NCBI GenBank assembly: GCA_902536925.1
Contig: CACAZL010000003.1
Span: 19,646 to 83,645, forward strand
Length of the DNA stretch: 64,000 nucleotides
Source: an uncultured Pelagibacteraceae bacterium
GTDB lineage: Bacteria; Pseudomonadota; Alphaproteobacteria; Pelagibacterales; Pelagibacteraceae
Direction of reading: 5' to 3'
Position numbers and translations under genes: made by a program. The notes beneath the pieces are model-generated. The model made no database searches. It saw only the letters and a program-made list of their open reading frames with translations, and was not told the origin of the DNA. Shown here piece by piece: positions 25,729-34,258 of this stretch. Within the stretch, counting starts at the first letter, position 1. Every line of letters begins with the position of its first letter.

Positions 25729-26919
25729 TTATCTTTGCTTTACATCCACAAACTTCCCACCTTTTACTTCAAACTCAAGGAATGATCCGTTTGCTTCACC
25801 AACGTCAGTAAGTTCTACGTCAGTAGCTCCTTCATAATTTACTGCTTTACCTTTAGCTAATAAATCAAGTGCTTTTTTTAATTCACCTGGATAAATTTTT
25901 GTTCCAGGAGCATTTGCAACTGACATCACATTTTTTTGAACCGTAGCTCTATCAGCTTTTCCACCTGCCTGCATTGATAACACTATTAGGGCTGCAGCGT
26001 CATAGGACTGACCTGTAAAAGGTCCAGCAGAGTCTATACCTGCATTTTTAGCGTAATCTGTAAAAATATTTGCACCTTTGCTCATTGATCCAGGTCTAGA
26101 ACCAAATGATTTATTTAAATCTTTCCCAAATCTTTTTGTCAGAGATTCACCATACATTCCATCAGACAAAACAAATTTATCAAATGCGCCAGAGTCCAAA
26201 GAACCTTGAATTATACTTCCACCTGCTTGATCAAGATATCCTAGAACAGCCAATGCCTCTCCACCTGCAGCAGCTAGTGTAGCAACTTCAGCACCGTAAT
26301 CTGCCTTACCTTCTTCGTGAGCAGTTACAGCTGTTACTTTAATGCCAAGTGATTTTACAAAAGACTCGTAAACATCTGCTAATCCTTTTCCATAATCATT
26401 ATTTGTATAAGTTATAGCAACGCTCTTAACTTTTCTATCCTTTGTGATTTTTGCTAAGATTTCACCTCCTCTGGCATCAGACGGAGCTGTTCTAAAGAAA
26501 TACCCATTATCATTTATTGATGTTAATGCTGGGGACGTTGCGGATGGAGATATCATTACTACTCCATTAGGAATCGCAGCGTTATCAGCTATTGCAGTTG
26601 TTACACCTGAACAATCTGCACCCATTATTGCAACTACACCACCATCAATTAAACCTTGAGCAGCAGTTGTTCCAGCAGCAGAGTCAGCACAAGTTGAGTC
26701 TCCTCTCATTGCCTTAATATATTTTCCACCTAGTAATGAGCCTGAATCTGAAGCTTCTTTAAAAGCAAGTTCTGCAGAAGCAGCCATTGCAGGTGTTAGG
26801 GTTTCAATTGGACCAGTAAATCCTAAAATAATACCCATTTTAATTCCATGCCCATCTGAAAAAGCTTTTGAAGTAAAGCTTAAGATAAACACGAATATAC
26901 CTATTAGTAATTTTTTCAT
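25729..26919 (-). CDS. second Liv-type periplasmic amino-acid-binding protein
   Basis: A 396-residue type I periplasmic-binding protein with a signal peptide (cleavage near AFS|DG). IKMGIILGFTGPIETLTPAM is the first strand and ligand loop, and MISPSATSPALTS the Ser/Thr ligand-binding loop. An AAAGGGAA ribosome site precedes the ATG. It is encoded convergently with the second permease/ATPase set and should be its receptor. Separate transcription allows it to be expressed at a different level. Cys residues in the loop containing GDSTCADSAAG and at GADCSG could form a disulfide. Confidence 0.9.
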   Translation of the reverse strand: MKKLLIGIFVFILSFTSKAFSDGHGIKMGIILGFTGPIETLTPAMAASAELAFKEASDSGSLLGGKYIKAMRGDSTCADSAAGTTAAQGLIDGGVVAIMGADCSGVTTAIADNAAIPNGVVMISPSATSPALTSINDNGYFFRTAPSDARGGEILAKITKDRKVKSVAITYTNNDYGKGLADVYESFVKSLGIKVTAVTAHEEGKADYGAEVATLAAAGGEALAVLGYLDQAGGSIIQGSLDSGAFDKFVLSDGMYGESLTKRFGKDLNKSFGSRPGSMSKGANIFTDYAKNAGIDSAGPFTGQSYDAAALIVLSMQAGGKADRATVQKNVMSVANAPGTKIYPGELKKALDLLAKGKAVNYEGATDVELTDVGEANGSFLEFEVKGGKFVDVKQR

Positions 26920-27031
26920 ATTTTCCCTTTAATTGTTAACAATTTATATAATCAAAATTAAATCCTATTAAATTATTATTTCAATGAGAAAATTATCTCA
27001 ATTTTCAAACAAATACTTATAATTTTAGCAA

Positions 27032-27979
27032 TTATCTATTAGGAGTATCTGTCGCAATCATTTGACCTCTGACTTTTTCTCTAAAGTAAATATACACTCC
27101 TGCAGAAATAATAATAGCTGCCCCAAGAAACGTTCTTGGTTCAGGTATTGTTTCAAATAATATATATCCCGCAATCATCGCGAAAATTATATAAGAGTAT
27201 TCAAACAAAGATACAATTGAAGGTGAAGCTATACTATAAGCTGAAAAGACACAAAAGAAAGATATAGAAGCAACAACTCCCATTACAAAGACATATGGCC
27301 ATGAAGCTGAAGGGTTAGTAAACCATTCTCTAACAATAAATTGTAAAGTAGGATCAGAAAAATTATTAAATTTTCCATCTCCACTAATAAGATATATAAT
27401 TAAACTTACAATAACCGCAAAAATATAAAGCAAAGTCATTTGAGTATAAATATTATCTTTATCAGAAGTATATTTTGTAATTGTCATCGAGCAAGCATAA
27501 CAAAGTGCACATCCAACAGGTGCTAATTTGAAAAAATTAAATTCCTCAAGTGTTGGATTAAGTACAATTAATACTCCTATAAAACCCACAACAATTGCAC
27601 TCCATCTTCGAATTCCAATTTGTTCTTTTAAGAAAAATTTAGCAAACATAGACATAAAGAAAGGACATGAGAAAAACAAAGCACTAACCATTGCTAAAGT
27701 CATAAAGGTTAAAGAAATATAAAAAAAAGCAAATCCAAAAAAGAAACAAACAACCCTTACTAAAGTTAAAAAAGGATAATGAGTTTTAAGAGTAAATTTT
27801 TTTTTTGTTATTAAAAAAAAAGATATGAGAATAGTCGCTTGTATTAAAGTTCTTCCCAAATATAACTCAAATAATGCAATATCTTCAAAAATAAATTTAA
27901 TTAATGAATCTTGAATGGAAAAAAAGGCCATTCCAGTCATAATAAACAAAATACCTTTTGTATTATCGTTTGTTTGCAT
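27032..27979 (-). CDS. EamA/DMT-family permease
   Basis: A 315-residue protein with about ten hydrophobic segments in two EamA repeats; GMAFFSIQDSLIKFIF starts the first and GCALCYACSMTITKYTS the second. It resembles RhaT/YdcZ-like DMT carriers whose substrates are unknown. On the coding strand TATAGG lies 6 nt before the ATG, another possible near-leaderless start. It is divergent from the GFA gene and appears monocistronic. Confidence 0.85.
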   Translation of the reverse strand: MQTNDNTKGILFIMTGMAFFSIQDSLIKFIFEDIALFELYLGRTLIQATILISFFLITKKKFTLKTHYPFLTLVRVVCFFFGFAFFYISLTFMTLAMVSALFFSCPFFMSMFAKFFLKEQIGIRRWSAIVVGFIGVLIVLNPTLEEFNFFKLAPVGCALCYACSMTITKYTSDKDNIYTQMTLLYIFAVIVSLIIYLISGDGKFNNFSDPTLQFIVREWFTNPSASWPYVFVMGVVASISFFCVFSAYSIASPSIVSLFEYSYIIFAMIAGYILFETIPEPRTFLGAAIIISAGVYIYFREKVRGQMIATDTPNR

Positions 27980-28041
27980 ATCGCACCTATATCAAAAAAA
28001 CTTTAACCTTCATAATTAATAAGATACTCTAAAAAGTATTT

Positions 28042-28518
28042 ATGGAAGATTTTAAACCAATTTCTGGTAGCTGTATTTGTGGAGAAATTAAATATACTAT
28101 TAAATCTAAGCCTTTATTTACACATGCTTGTCACTGTAAAGATTGTAAGAAAATAACTGGATCATCTTTCGTTCTTAATACTAGTATTTTTGAAAGTTCA
28201 TTAGATATTAAAGGTGAGCTTTTAGAAAAGAAGTTAATTGCAGGCAGTGGAAAAAGCTGCAAGGTTTACTTTTGCAAAAAGTGTGGTGTTTACATTTATT
28301 CTGACTATGAATTCGCTGTTAAAAGGATAAGTATCAGAACAAATACTTTATCTAATCCAGAGCTTTTTCCACCTCAAGCACACATATTTGTTAAAAGTAA
28401 AGATCCATGGATAAATATTGTAAACAAAGATATTTGCTATGACGAAATGTATGATCCTAAAATTGCTTGGCCTAAAGAAAGTTTAGATAGATATAAAGAA
28501 TATCTCGAGTCTAATTAA
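28042..28518 (+). CDS. GFA-domain zinc protein
   Basis: A 158-residue protein of the GFA (glutathione-dependent formaldehyde-activating)/CENP-V family. The zinc-binding Cys pattern is complete: GSCICGEIKY, HACHCKDCKK and FCKKCG. Members bind S-hydroxymethylglutathione or are of unknown function. The C-terminal PQAHIFVKSKDPWINI is typical. Formaldehyde arises from demethylation of methylated amines, the theme of the neighbouring genes. Its 3' end overlaps the convergent GMC gene by 8 nt. Confidence 0.85.
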   Translation: MEDFKPISGSCICGEIKYTIKSKPLFTHACHCKDCKKITGSSFVLNTSIFESSLDIKGELLEKKLIAGSGKSCKVYFCKKCGVYIYSDYEFAVKRISIRTNTLSNPELFPPQAHIFVKSKDPWINIVNKDICYDEMYDPKIAWPKESLDRYKEYLESN

Positions 28519-30091
28519 GGATAAAGTCAGCTGCTCTTTCACCTATCATTAAAGTTGGTGCATTTAAATTACCACTTGTAATCTCTGGCATAACTGAAGC
28601 ATCTGCAACTCTTAAATTTTCTAAACCGTGAACTTTCAATTTTTCGTCAACTACCGCCATTTTGTCCACACCCATTTTTAATGTGCAGGATGGATGATAA
28701 GCTGTTTCGGCTTTTGATCTAATATACTCTGTAATTTGCTCATCATCAGTTGCACTTTCACCTGGACCAATCTCTTTTCCAGCATAAGGCTTCATCGAGT
28801 CTTGACCTAAAATCTTTCTAGCTACTCGAACACATTTAATTGTTTCTTTTAAATCATATTCATCTTCTAAATAATTAAATTGAATTTTTGGGTAATCGTA
28901 TGGATTTGAACTATTTAATTTAATATGTCCTCTACTCTTAGGTTGATTCAAGCTTGCGTGTAATTGATAACCATGTCTGTCAGGGTCAACTAATCCATGA
29001 TCGATTACAAATGCTGGAAAAAAATGAAATTGAATATTCGGATAGCTTTCGTCTTCTGAAGATTTGCAAAAACCACCTGCTTCTAAATATGAAGTAGAAC
29101 ATGGGCCACTTTTTGAAAGAAACCATTGAATACCAATTTTAAGCATATTTATTTTGTTAACATAAGAAAAGAGCGTATCTTTAGTTTTGCATTCTTGCTG
29201 AATGTAGGTTTCTAAGTGATCTTGTAAATTTTGACCCACTCCTTCTAAAGAGTGGATAACATTAATACCTTTATCTTTTAAATCTTTTTCAGGTCCAACA
29301 CCTGATAACATCAATAGTTGTGGTGAATTGATTGAACCTCCACTCAACACAACTTCTTTATTTGCATAAACTTTTGTGACTTTATTTTTTATATTTACCT
29401 CTATTCCCACTGCTTTCTTTCCTTCAAAAATAATTCTTTCAGCAAACGAATTTGTAAAGACTTTTAAATTTCCTCTTTTTTTTGCTGGTTCTAGATAATA
29501 TTTAGAAGCGCTAGCTCTTTGTCCTTTATGAATTGTAATATCATACATTCCAAACCCCTCTTGATCTTCTCCGTTCATGTCATCATTTTTTTTATATCCT
29601 GCTTCCACAGAAGCATTAATAAAAGCACTAAACAATGGATTTTTATTTTTGGATTGATTTACTGGTAAAATTCCTTCTCCACCTCTGAATTCATTCTCTC
29701 CTTCAGACCATGTCTCAATTTTTTTAAAAAATGGTAAAACATTTTCATAAGACCATGATTTTAGACCAAATGAAGCCCATCTTTCATAATCATTTTTGTT
29801 TCCTCGAACATAAACCATCCCATTATGTGCAGAACAACCACCTATCATTTTTCCTCTTGGGCAAAATAATCTCCTATTATTTAAATTAGGTTCTGGTTCC
29901 GAATAATATTTATAATTATATTTTGGATCGTGCATTGCATATAGAATTGCTAAAGGCATATTAACTTTCCAAATATCACTAGATCCACCTGCTTCAAATA
30001 AAGCAACATTAAACTTACCATTTTCACTTAATCTATTTGCAAGAACACAACCTGCTGTACCAGCACCGATTATTATATAATCAAAATTCAT
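28511..30091 (-). CDS. GMC-family oxidoreductase, choline dehydrogenase-like
   Basis: A 526-residue FAD flavoprotein of the glucose-methanol-choline family. The N-terminal FAD motif is DYIIIGAGTAGCVLANRLSE, the second GMC signature GGSINSPQLLMLSGVGP, and the active-site end is AYHPSCTLKMG followed by APTLMIGERAADFI. The motif HPSCTxKMG and overall length are close to choline dehydrogenase BetA (about 550 residues), which makes betaine aldehyde. Other alcohols are possible. It is the last gene of a four-gene operon and overlaps the HD-oxygenase stop by 4 nt, linking it to quaternary-amine metabolism. Confidence 0.85.
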   Translation of the reverse strand: MNFDYIIIGAGTAGCVLANRLSENGKFNVALFEAGGSSDIWKVNMPLAILYAMHDPKYNYKYYSEPEPNLNNRRLFCPRGKMIGGCSAHNGMVYVRGNKNDYERWASFGLKSWSYENVLPFFKKIETWSEGENEFRGGEGILPVNQSKNKNPLFSAFINASVEAGYKKNDDMNGEDQEGFGMYDITIHKGQRASASKYYLEPAKKRGNLKVFTNSFAERIIFEGKKAVGIEVNIKNKVTKVYANKEVVLSGGSINSPQLLMLSGVGPEKDLKDKGINVIHSLEGVGQNLQDHLETYIQQECKTKDTLFSYVNKINMLKIGIQWFLSKSGPCSTSYLEAGGFCKSSEDESYPNIQFHFFPAFVIDHGLVDPDRHGYQLHASLNQPKSRGHIKLNSSNPYDYPKIQFNYLEDEYDLKETIKCVRVARKILGQDSMKPYAGKEIGPGESATDDEQITEYIRSKAETAYHPSCTLKMGVDKMAVVDEKLKVHGLENLRVADASVMPEITSGNLNAPTLMIGERAADFILN

Positions 30092-30624
30092 TTTAATTTT
30101 AATTTTATTAAATCTTTATATTGATTGATATTTTTCATTTTAATTCCAACTTCTTTTGATGCTTCATCAAATTTTCTGAGAAGTATGGAACTTTTGAAAT
30201 AATCTTTGTTTTCAAAATCTTCACACTCTTTATCATTTAAAACCCCCCCTTGAAGTTTTAGACTAATCTTCGATGCTTTAGACAATTTGTTATAATACCT
30301 TTTGTCTCTTGCTAAATATCGCTTGGCTAAAACATGATATTTGATTGGGTTTACAACTTTATTGCTAAAATGTTTTTTTAGAAATTTGTATCCAATTATC
30401 TCATGTTCACCATCTTTATTATTTTCTACTAATTTGTCTGGATCATCTATAACAAAATGTCCATAATCATGAAGTAAGCAAGAACATATTAGATCATCGT
30501 CACATTTAGCCTTTTCTGCAAGCATTGCAGATTGAATCATGTGATCTGCTATCGTTATATTTTCACCTATATATAAAGATTTATTATTTTCAAAATTATA
30601 AATAATTTCTTCTACAATTTGCAT
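30088..30624 (-). CDS. HD-domain mixed-valent diiron oxygenase, PhnZ/TmpB-like
   Basis: A 178-residue HD-fold protein. Its residues line up in spacing with those I recall for the phosphonate oxygenase PhnZ: lid Y18 and E21 (YIGE), metal ligands H28, H52/D53 (LLHDYGH), H74, H97 and D153, and the phosphonate-contacting equivalents H56, K101 and R150. LSKASKISLKLQGG is also PhnZ-like. PhnZ and TmpB oxidatively cleave 1-hydroxyalkylphosphonates to phosphate and a carboxylate; TmpB yields glycine betaine. The substrate here is unproven. It is cotranscribed with a CitE-like lyase, the betainyl-CoA thioesterase and the GMC oxidase, and overlaps the latter by 4 nt. Confidence 0.75.
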   Translation of the reverse strand: MQIVEEIIYNFENNKSLYIGENITIADHMIQSAMLAEKAKCDDDLICSCLLHDYGHFVIDDPDKLVENNKDGEHEIIGYKFLKKHFSNKVVNPIKYHVLAKRYLARDKRYYNKLSKASKISLKLQGGVLNDKECEDFENKDYFKSSILLRKFDEASKEVGIKMKNINQYKDLIKLKLK

Positions 30625-31092
30625 TTATTTTTTTAATTTACCTGTAAGTACAAGATTATTAGTTTTAAAATTATTTTTATTCTCATTAATAAAATCTTCC
30701 ATAATTTTTATTTTATCTTCTTCGAATTCTGTAACTTTTCGTTTATCTAGATCAATATAAAGAGAGATACTTTCTGTTGTTGCAGCAAGTTTTTTTGTTT
30801 TTTTTTCAATCATTTCACATTTTAAATGTAATCTTTTTTTATCATGATCAAAAAAAGTGCAATAAACATCTACTTCTTCATTTTCTTTAACTTCGTTGTT
30901 ATAAGTTGTTCTTGTTTCAACCACCATAGTGCTTCTTTTATTAATTTGTGCTTTAGCTCCACCCATTTCAAATTTATTAAGCATCGTCTCCCAAGCTTCA
31001 TCAAAAATTAAAACATAATAAGCCATGTTCATATGCTCATTATAATCTGTCCAATCTTTAATTATTTTTCTCGAAGCCAAATGGAATGACAT
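30625..31092 (-). CDS. hot-dog thioesterase, probable betainyl-CoA thioesterase
   Basis: A 155-residue 4HBT-type hot-dog thioesterase. The active-site helix start DWTDYNEHMNMAYY and the later KRLHLKCEM and AATTESISLYIDL segments match the thioesterase (CdhB) that hydrolyses betainyl-CoA to glycine betaine in carnitine degradation. In many bacteria this domain is fused to carnitine dehydrogenase; here it is a separate gene on the opposite strand from the dehydrogenase 1.8 kb away. It directly abuts the HD oxygenase gene and starts 4 bp after the CitE-like gene. Confidence 0.75.
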   Translation of the reverse strand: MSFHLASRKIIKDWTDYNEHMNMAYYVLIFDEAWETMLNKFEMGGAKAQINKRSTMVVETRTTYNNEVKENEEVDVYCTFFDHDKKRLHLKCEMIEKKTKKLAATTESISLYIDLDKRKVTEFEEDKIKIMEDFINENKNNFKTNNLVLTGKLKK

Positions 31093-31096
31093 TTTA

Positions 31097-31957
31097 TCAG
31101 CTTTTATTTATTTTATTTGCTACTAACAATTTTCTTTGCATCTCTCGTAAAACTGGTCTTTCTATTAATTTGCCATCAATTACAACCAAACCTGTATTAG
31201 CTTTTTTAAATTGATCCATAATTCTTTTAGCTTTACTTATTTCTTCTTCTGATGGAGTAAAAATTTCATTTAAAATACTTATTTGTTTTGGATGAATAGA
31301 TCCTTTTCCAGTAAAACCTAAGTTTTTAACAAACTGCGCTTCTTTTTTCATCCCTTCCATATTTTCAAGATTTAAATATGGAACATCAATAACATCAACT
31401 CCTTTACTTGCACCAGCATGAACTAATCTTGATCTTGCATAAACTAAATTCTCTAATTTGTTTTCCACTCTCAATTCTGCTGCCATATCTTCTCCTCCGA
31501 AATAAAGAGCAACTATTCTATCGCTAGAATGTGCAATATCATAAATACTTTCAAGAGCTTGATTAGTTTCCATTATAACATGAAGATCAGTATCTAAACC
31601 GCAATCAGTAAGCATGTCATCAATAAATGTAATTTCGTCAGGCGTTTTAACCTTAGGTAACATGATAGCTTTAACTTTTAGTTTATTTGAAGCAATAGCT
31701 TCTAAGTCTAGAAGTCCATGTTTGGTTCTTTGACAATTTAATCTAACAACTAATTCAACATCATTTTTTACTTCTAGTGACTTTAATGCATCAATAGTAT
31801 TTTTTCTTGCTTCATCTTTATCTTTCATGGCTATTCCATCTTCTAATTCAATACAAACCATATCAGCACCTGAAGCTAAGGCTTTTGGAAACATTTCTGG
31901 TTGAAGACCTGGGGTAAATATAAAACTACGTCTTACTCTTAGTTTATTTAAGTCCAT
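31097..31957 (-). CDS. HpcH/HpaI (CitE-like) CoA-ester lyase
   Basis: A 286-residue TIM-barrel lyase of the CitE/malyl-CoA lyase family. RRSFIFTPGLQPEMFPKALASG is the N-terminal nucleotide/CoA-binding start, CIELEDGIAMKDKDEAR supplies a conserved acidic residue, and FGGEDMAAEL and GSIHPKQI are metal- and CoA-site motifs. Members cleave or form malyl-, citramalyl- or citryl-CoA. It is the first gene of the four-gene minus-strand operon, divergent from the BKACE/carnitine dehydrogenase genes. It could channel the CoA-ester product of carnitine breakdown, but its substrate is not evident. Confidence 0.8.
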   Translation of the reverse strand: MDLNKLRVRRSFIFTPGLQPEMFPKALASGADMVCIELEDGIAMKDKDEARKNTIDALKSLEVKNDVELVVRLNCQRTKHGLLDLEAIASNKLKVKAIMLPKVKTPDEITFIDDMLTDCGLDTDLHVIMETNQALESIYDIAHSSDRIVALYFGGEDMAAELRVENKLENLVYARSRLVHAGASKGVDVIDVPYLNLENMEGMKKEAQFVKNLGFTGKGSIHPKQISILNEIFTPSEEEISKAKRIMDQFKKANTGLVVIDGKLIERPVLREMQRKLLVANKINKS

Positions 31958-32015
31958 TTAATTTTATTTCCTATAATTATTAATGATATGATATTATATT
32001 TTTCTATAAATAAAA

Positions 32016-32903
32016 ATGAACAATAAAGTCTTCATCTCATGCGCAGTTACAGGATCTGGTGATACAGCAAGCAAACATCCTGATTTGCCCAAAACTCCAG
32101 AGCAAATTGCAAAAGCAGCAATAGAGTCAGCGAAAGCTGGTGCTGCTATTGCTCATATTCATGTTAGAGAAGAAGATGGAACCCCAAGTAGAAGACTTGA
32201 GCTTTATAAAGAAGTAGTTGATAGAGTAAGATCATCTGAAACTGATGTAGTTCTTAATCTTACAACAGGAATGGGTGGTGATTTAGATATAGGCCAAGGC
32301 AAGAACCCTTTAGAATTTGGTCCAATGACAGACATGGCAAATGTAATGGAGAGAATAGCCAATGCTGAACAATTTCTTCCAGAAATATGTACACTTGATT
32401 GTGGTACATTAAATTTTGGAGACAGTTCTGTTATTACAGTTAATACACCTAACGATTTAAGAAAAGCTGCTAAAAAGCTTCAGGAAATAAAAGTTAAACC
32501 TGAAATAGAAGCTTTTGATCTAGGAAATATGTGGTTTGGAGCTCAGTTATATAAAGAAGGATTGTTAAGTGATCCACCTCTTTTTCAAATGTGTTTAGGA
32601 ATACCGTGGGGAGCACCCGCAACACCATTAGCTATGCAAGCAATGAAAGATATAATGCCCAAAGAAGGCATATGGTCAGGTTTTGCAATATCTAAAAATG
32701 AAATGCCATATGTTGCACAAACTGTAGTAATGGGAGGTAACCCAAGAGTTGGATTAGAGGATAATTTATATTTATCTAAAGGTAAATTAGCAACAAATCC
32801 TCAATTAGTTGAGAAAGCTATAAGAATAGTTACAGATCTTGGTGTAGAGATTATGTCACCTTCAGAAACAAGAGAAAAATTAAAACTTGTAAAACACAAG
32901 TAA
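32016..32903 (+). CDS. BKACE (DUF849) enzyme, probable dehydrocarnitine cleavage enzyme
   Basis: A 295-residue beta-keto acid cleavage enzyme. The zinc ligands are in AHIHVREEDG; NLTTGMGGDL, EICTLDCGTLNFGD, GIPWGAP and GGNPRVGLEDNLYLSKG are family signatures. BKACEs condense a beta-keto acid with acetyl-CoA, giving acetoacetate and a new CoA ester. The gene is followed with a 1-nt overlap by carnitine dehydrogenase, the same pair known for 3-dehydrocarnitine cleavage to betainyl-CoA. Context therefore points to that substrate. A TATAAA at 32005-32010 lies 5 nt before the ATG. Confidence 0.85.
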   Translation: MNNKVFISCAVTGSGDTASKHPDLPKTPEQIAKAAIESAKAGAAIAHIHVREEDGTPSRRLELYKEVVDRVRSSETDVVLNLTTGMGGDLDIGQGKNPLEFGPMTDMANVMERIANAEQFLPEICTLDCGTLNFGDSSVITVNTPNDLRKAAKKLQEIKVKPEIEAFDLGNMWFGAQLYKEGLLSDPPLFQMCLGIPWGAPATPLAMQAMKDIMPKEGIWSGFAISKNEMPYVAQTVVMGGNPRVGLEDNLYLSKGKLATNPQLVEKAIRIVTDLGVEIMSPSETREKLKLVKHK

Positions 32904-33844
32904 TGTCAAAAATTAAAACTGTGGGAATTGTTGGAACCGGTGTCATAGGGACTGGATGGATAATAAGAAATTTAGCACACAATAAAATCGTTCATGCATA
33001 TGATCAAAACAAAAATCTTAAAAGCTATGTTTTAAAAGAGATAAAAAGAACTTCAAAAAGTATAAAAAAACTTTTTGGAAAAAAGATTTTAATTAAAAAT
33101 TTAAAATTTTTTAATTCACTTGAAAAAGCTCTTGTAAATGTCGATTTTGTTCAAGAAAGTGTATTAGAAAATTATACAGTTAAAACCGATTTGATACACA
33201 AAATCTCAAAATATGTAAAATCGGATATAATTATTTCCTCAAGCTCCTCAGGACTTTTACCCACTAAAATTTTTTCTAAGAGTAAAAATCCACAAAGAGG
33301 CATAATTGGGCATCCATTTAACCCAGCATATTTGTTGCCAGCAGTTGAAATAGTTCCTGGAAAAAAAACTACAAAAAAGTTTCTTTTAGACGCAAACAAA
33401 TATTACAAATCAATCTCAATGAAACCAATTATGCTTAAAAAAGAACTACCAGGTTATTTATCAGATAGACTTCAAGAAGCACTGTGGAGAGAAGGTTTGC
33501 ATATAATTAACGAAAATTATGCAACAACTCAGGAATTAGATCGTGCAATAGAAGATGGACCAGGTCTTAGATACTCAATAATGGGCACCTTTTTAACCTT
33601 TCATCTCGCGGGAGGCAATGAAGGAATGAAACATATGTTAAAGCAATTTGGTCCAGCTTTAAAATTACCTTGGACAAAATTAAAAGCTCCAAAATTAACA
33701 AATAAATTATCTAATAAACTTATATCAGGCACAAAAAAACAAGCTAAGGGTAAATCAATTAATATGCTTTCAAATATTAGGGACCAATATTTAGTTGATG
33801 TCTTAAAAATTAGAAAAAAATACGAGAATAAAATTAGAAATTGA
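32903..33844 (+). CDS. L-carnitine 3-dehydrogenase
   Basis: A 313-residue 3-hydroxyacyl-CoA dehydrogenase-family enzyme. The NAD motif is GIVGTGVIGTGWI and the catalytic His is in GHPFNPAYLLPAVEIVPG. The C-terminal block with GPGLRYSIMGTF, AGGNEGMKHML and QFGPALKLPWTKL is characteristic of carnitine dehydrogenases and distinguishes them from 3-hydroxybutyryl-CoA dehydrogenases. It oxidises L-carnitine to 3-dehydrocarnitine for the BKACE enzyme encoded just upstream. It lacks the C-terminal thioesterase domain found in fused homologues, which is encoded separately at 30625-31092. It overlaps the next gene by 1 nt. Confidence 0.85.
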   Translation: MSKIKTVGIVGTGVIGTGWIIRNLAHNKIVHAYDQNKNLKSYVLKEIKRTSKSIKKLFGKKILIKNLKFFNSLEKALVNVDFVQESVLENYTVKTDLIHKISKYVKSDIIISSSSSGLLPTKIFSKSKNPQRGIIGHPFNPAYLLPAVEIVPGKKTTKKFLLDANKYYKSISMKPIMLKKELPGYLSDRLQEALWREGLHIINENYATTQELDRAIEDGPGLRYSIMGTFLTFHLAGGNEGMKHMLKQFGPALKLPWTKLKAPKLTNKLSNKLISGTKKQAKGKSINMLSNIRDQYLVDVLKIRKKYENKIRN

Positions 33845-34203
33845 TGAAAGAAAAAATTTTTATAAATAAAACAGGCGGATGCATCTGTGGAGATATAACT
33901 TTTAACGTTAAGCTTGATGAAGTCCCTTTAGTTTTTAATTGTCATTGCATTGATTGTAGAAAAAAAATAGGGGGAATGATGACAATAATACTGCTTAGAG
34001 ACGGAGCAATAGATATAGATAAATCAAAATTGAAAATTTATGAACACAAAGGAGGTAGTGGTAATAAAATAAAAAAACATTTTTGTGAAAAGTGCGCAGC
34101 ACCAATTTTAACTTATGTGGAAAAATACAAGAAATACTATTTATATGCAGGTTTACTGGATGATATCAGTTTTTTTAAAAAAAGCAGAAAATATACATTT
34201 TAA
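33844..34203 (+). CDS. GFA-domain protein with apparent 3' frameshift
   Basis: A 119-residue GFA/CENP-V-family protein from the ATG at 33844, which overlaps the carnitine dehydrogenase stop by 1 nt. The zinc Cys pattern is intact (GGCICGDITF, FNCHCIDCRK, FCEKCA). After DDISFFKK, at a T7-A7 run (34170-34183), the frame ends early in SRKYTF. Reading one base further on gives AENIHFKESHFPFMEINEK, ending at 34255, just 3 bp before the next gene's end. That tail matches the C-terminus of the other GFA protein here (PQAHIFVKSKDPWINI). The gene therefore has a one-base insertion in the homopolymer, a sequencing error, or slippage-dependent expression. Confidence 0.75.
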   Translation: MKEKIFINKTGGCICGDITFNVKLDEVPLVFNCHCIDCRKKIGGMMTIILLRDGAIDIDKSKLKIYEHKGGSGNKIKKHFCEKCAAPILTYVEKYKKYYLYAGLLDDISFFKKSRKYTF

Positions 34204-34258
34204 AGAGTCTCATTTTCCATTTATGGAAATAAATGAAAAAAATATAAAAGTTTAATTG

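Noticed and set aside
21746..26919. Second Liv locus as a recent duplication of the first
   Set aside because: Gene order, protein lengths and motifs differ clearly between the two systems.
34212..34230. Hairpin ATTTTCCAT/ATGGAAAT as terminator between the GFA and SDR genes
   Set aside because: The loop is only two bases, there is no T run, and the segment is better explained as the frameshifted coding tail of the GFA protein.
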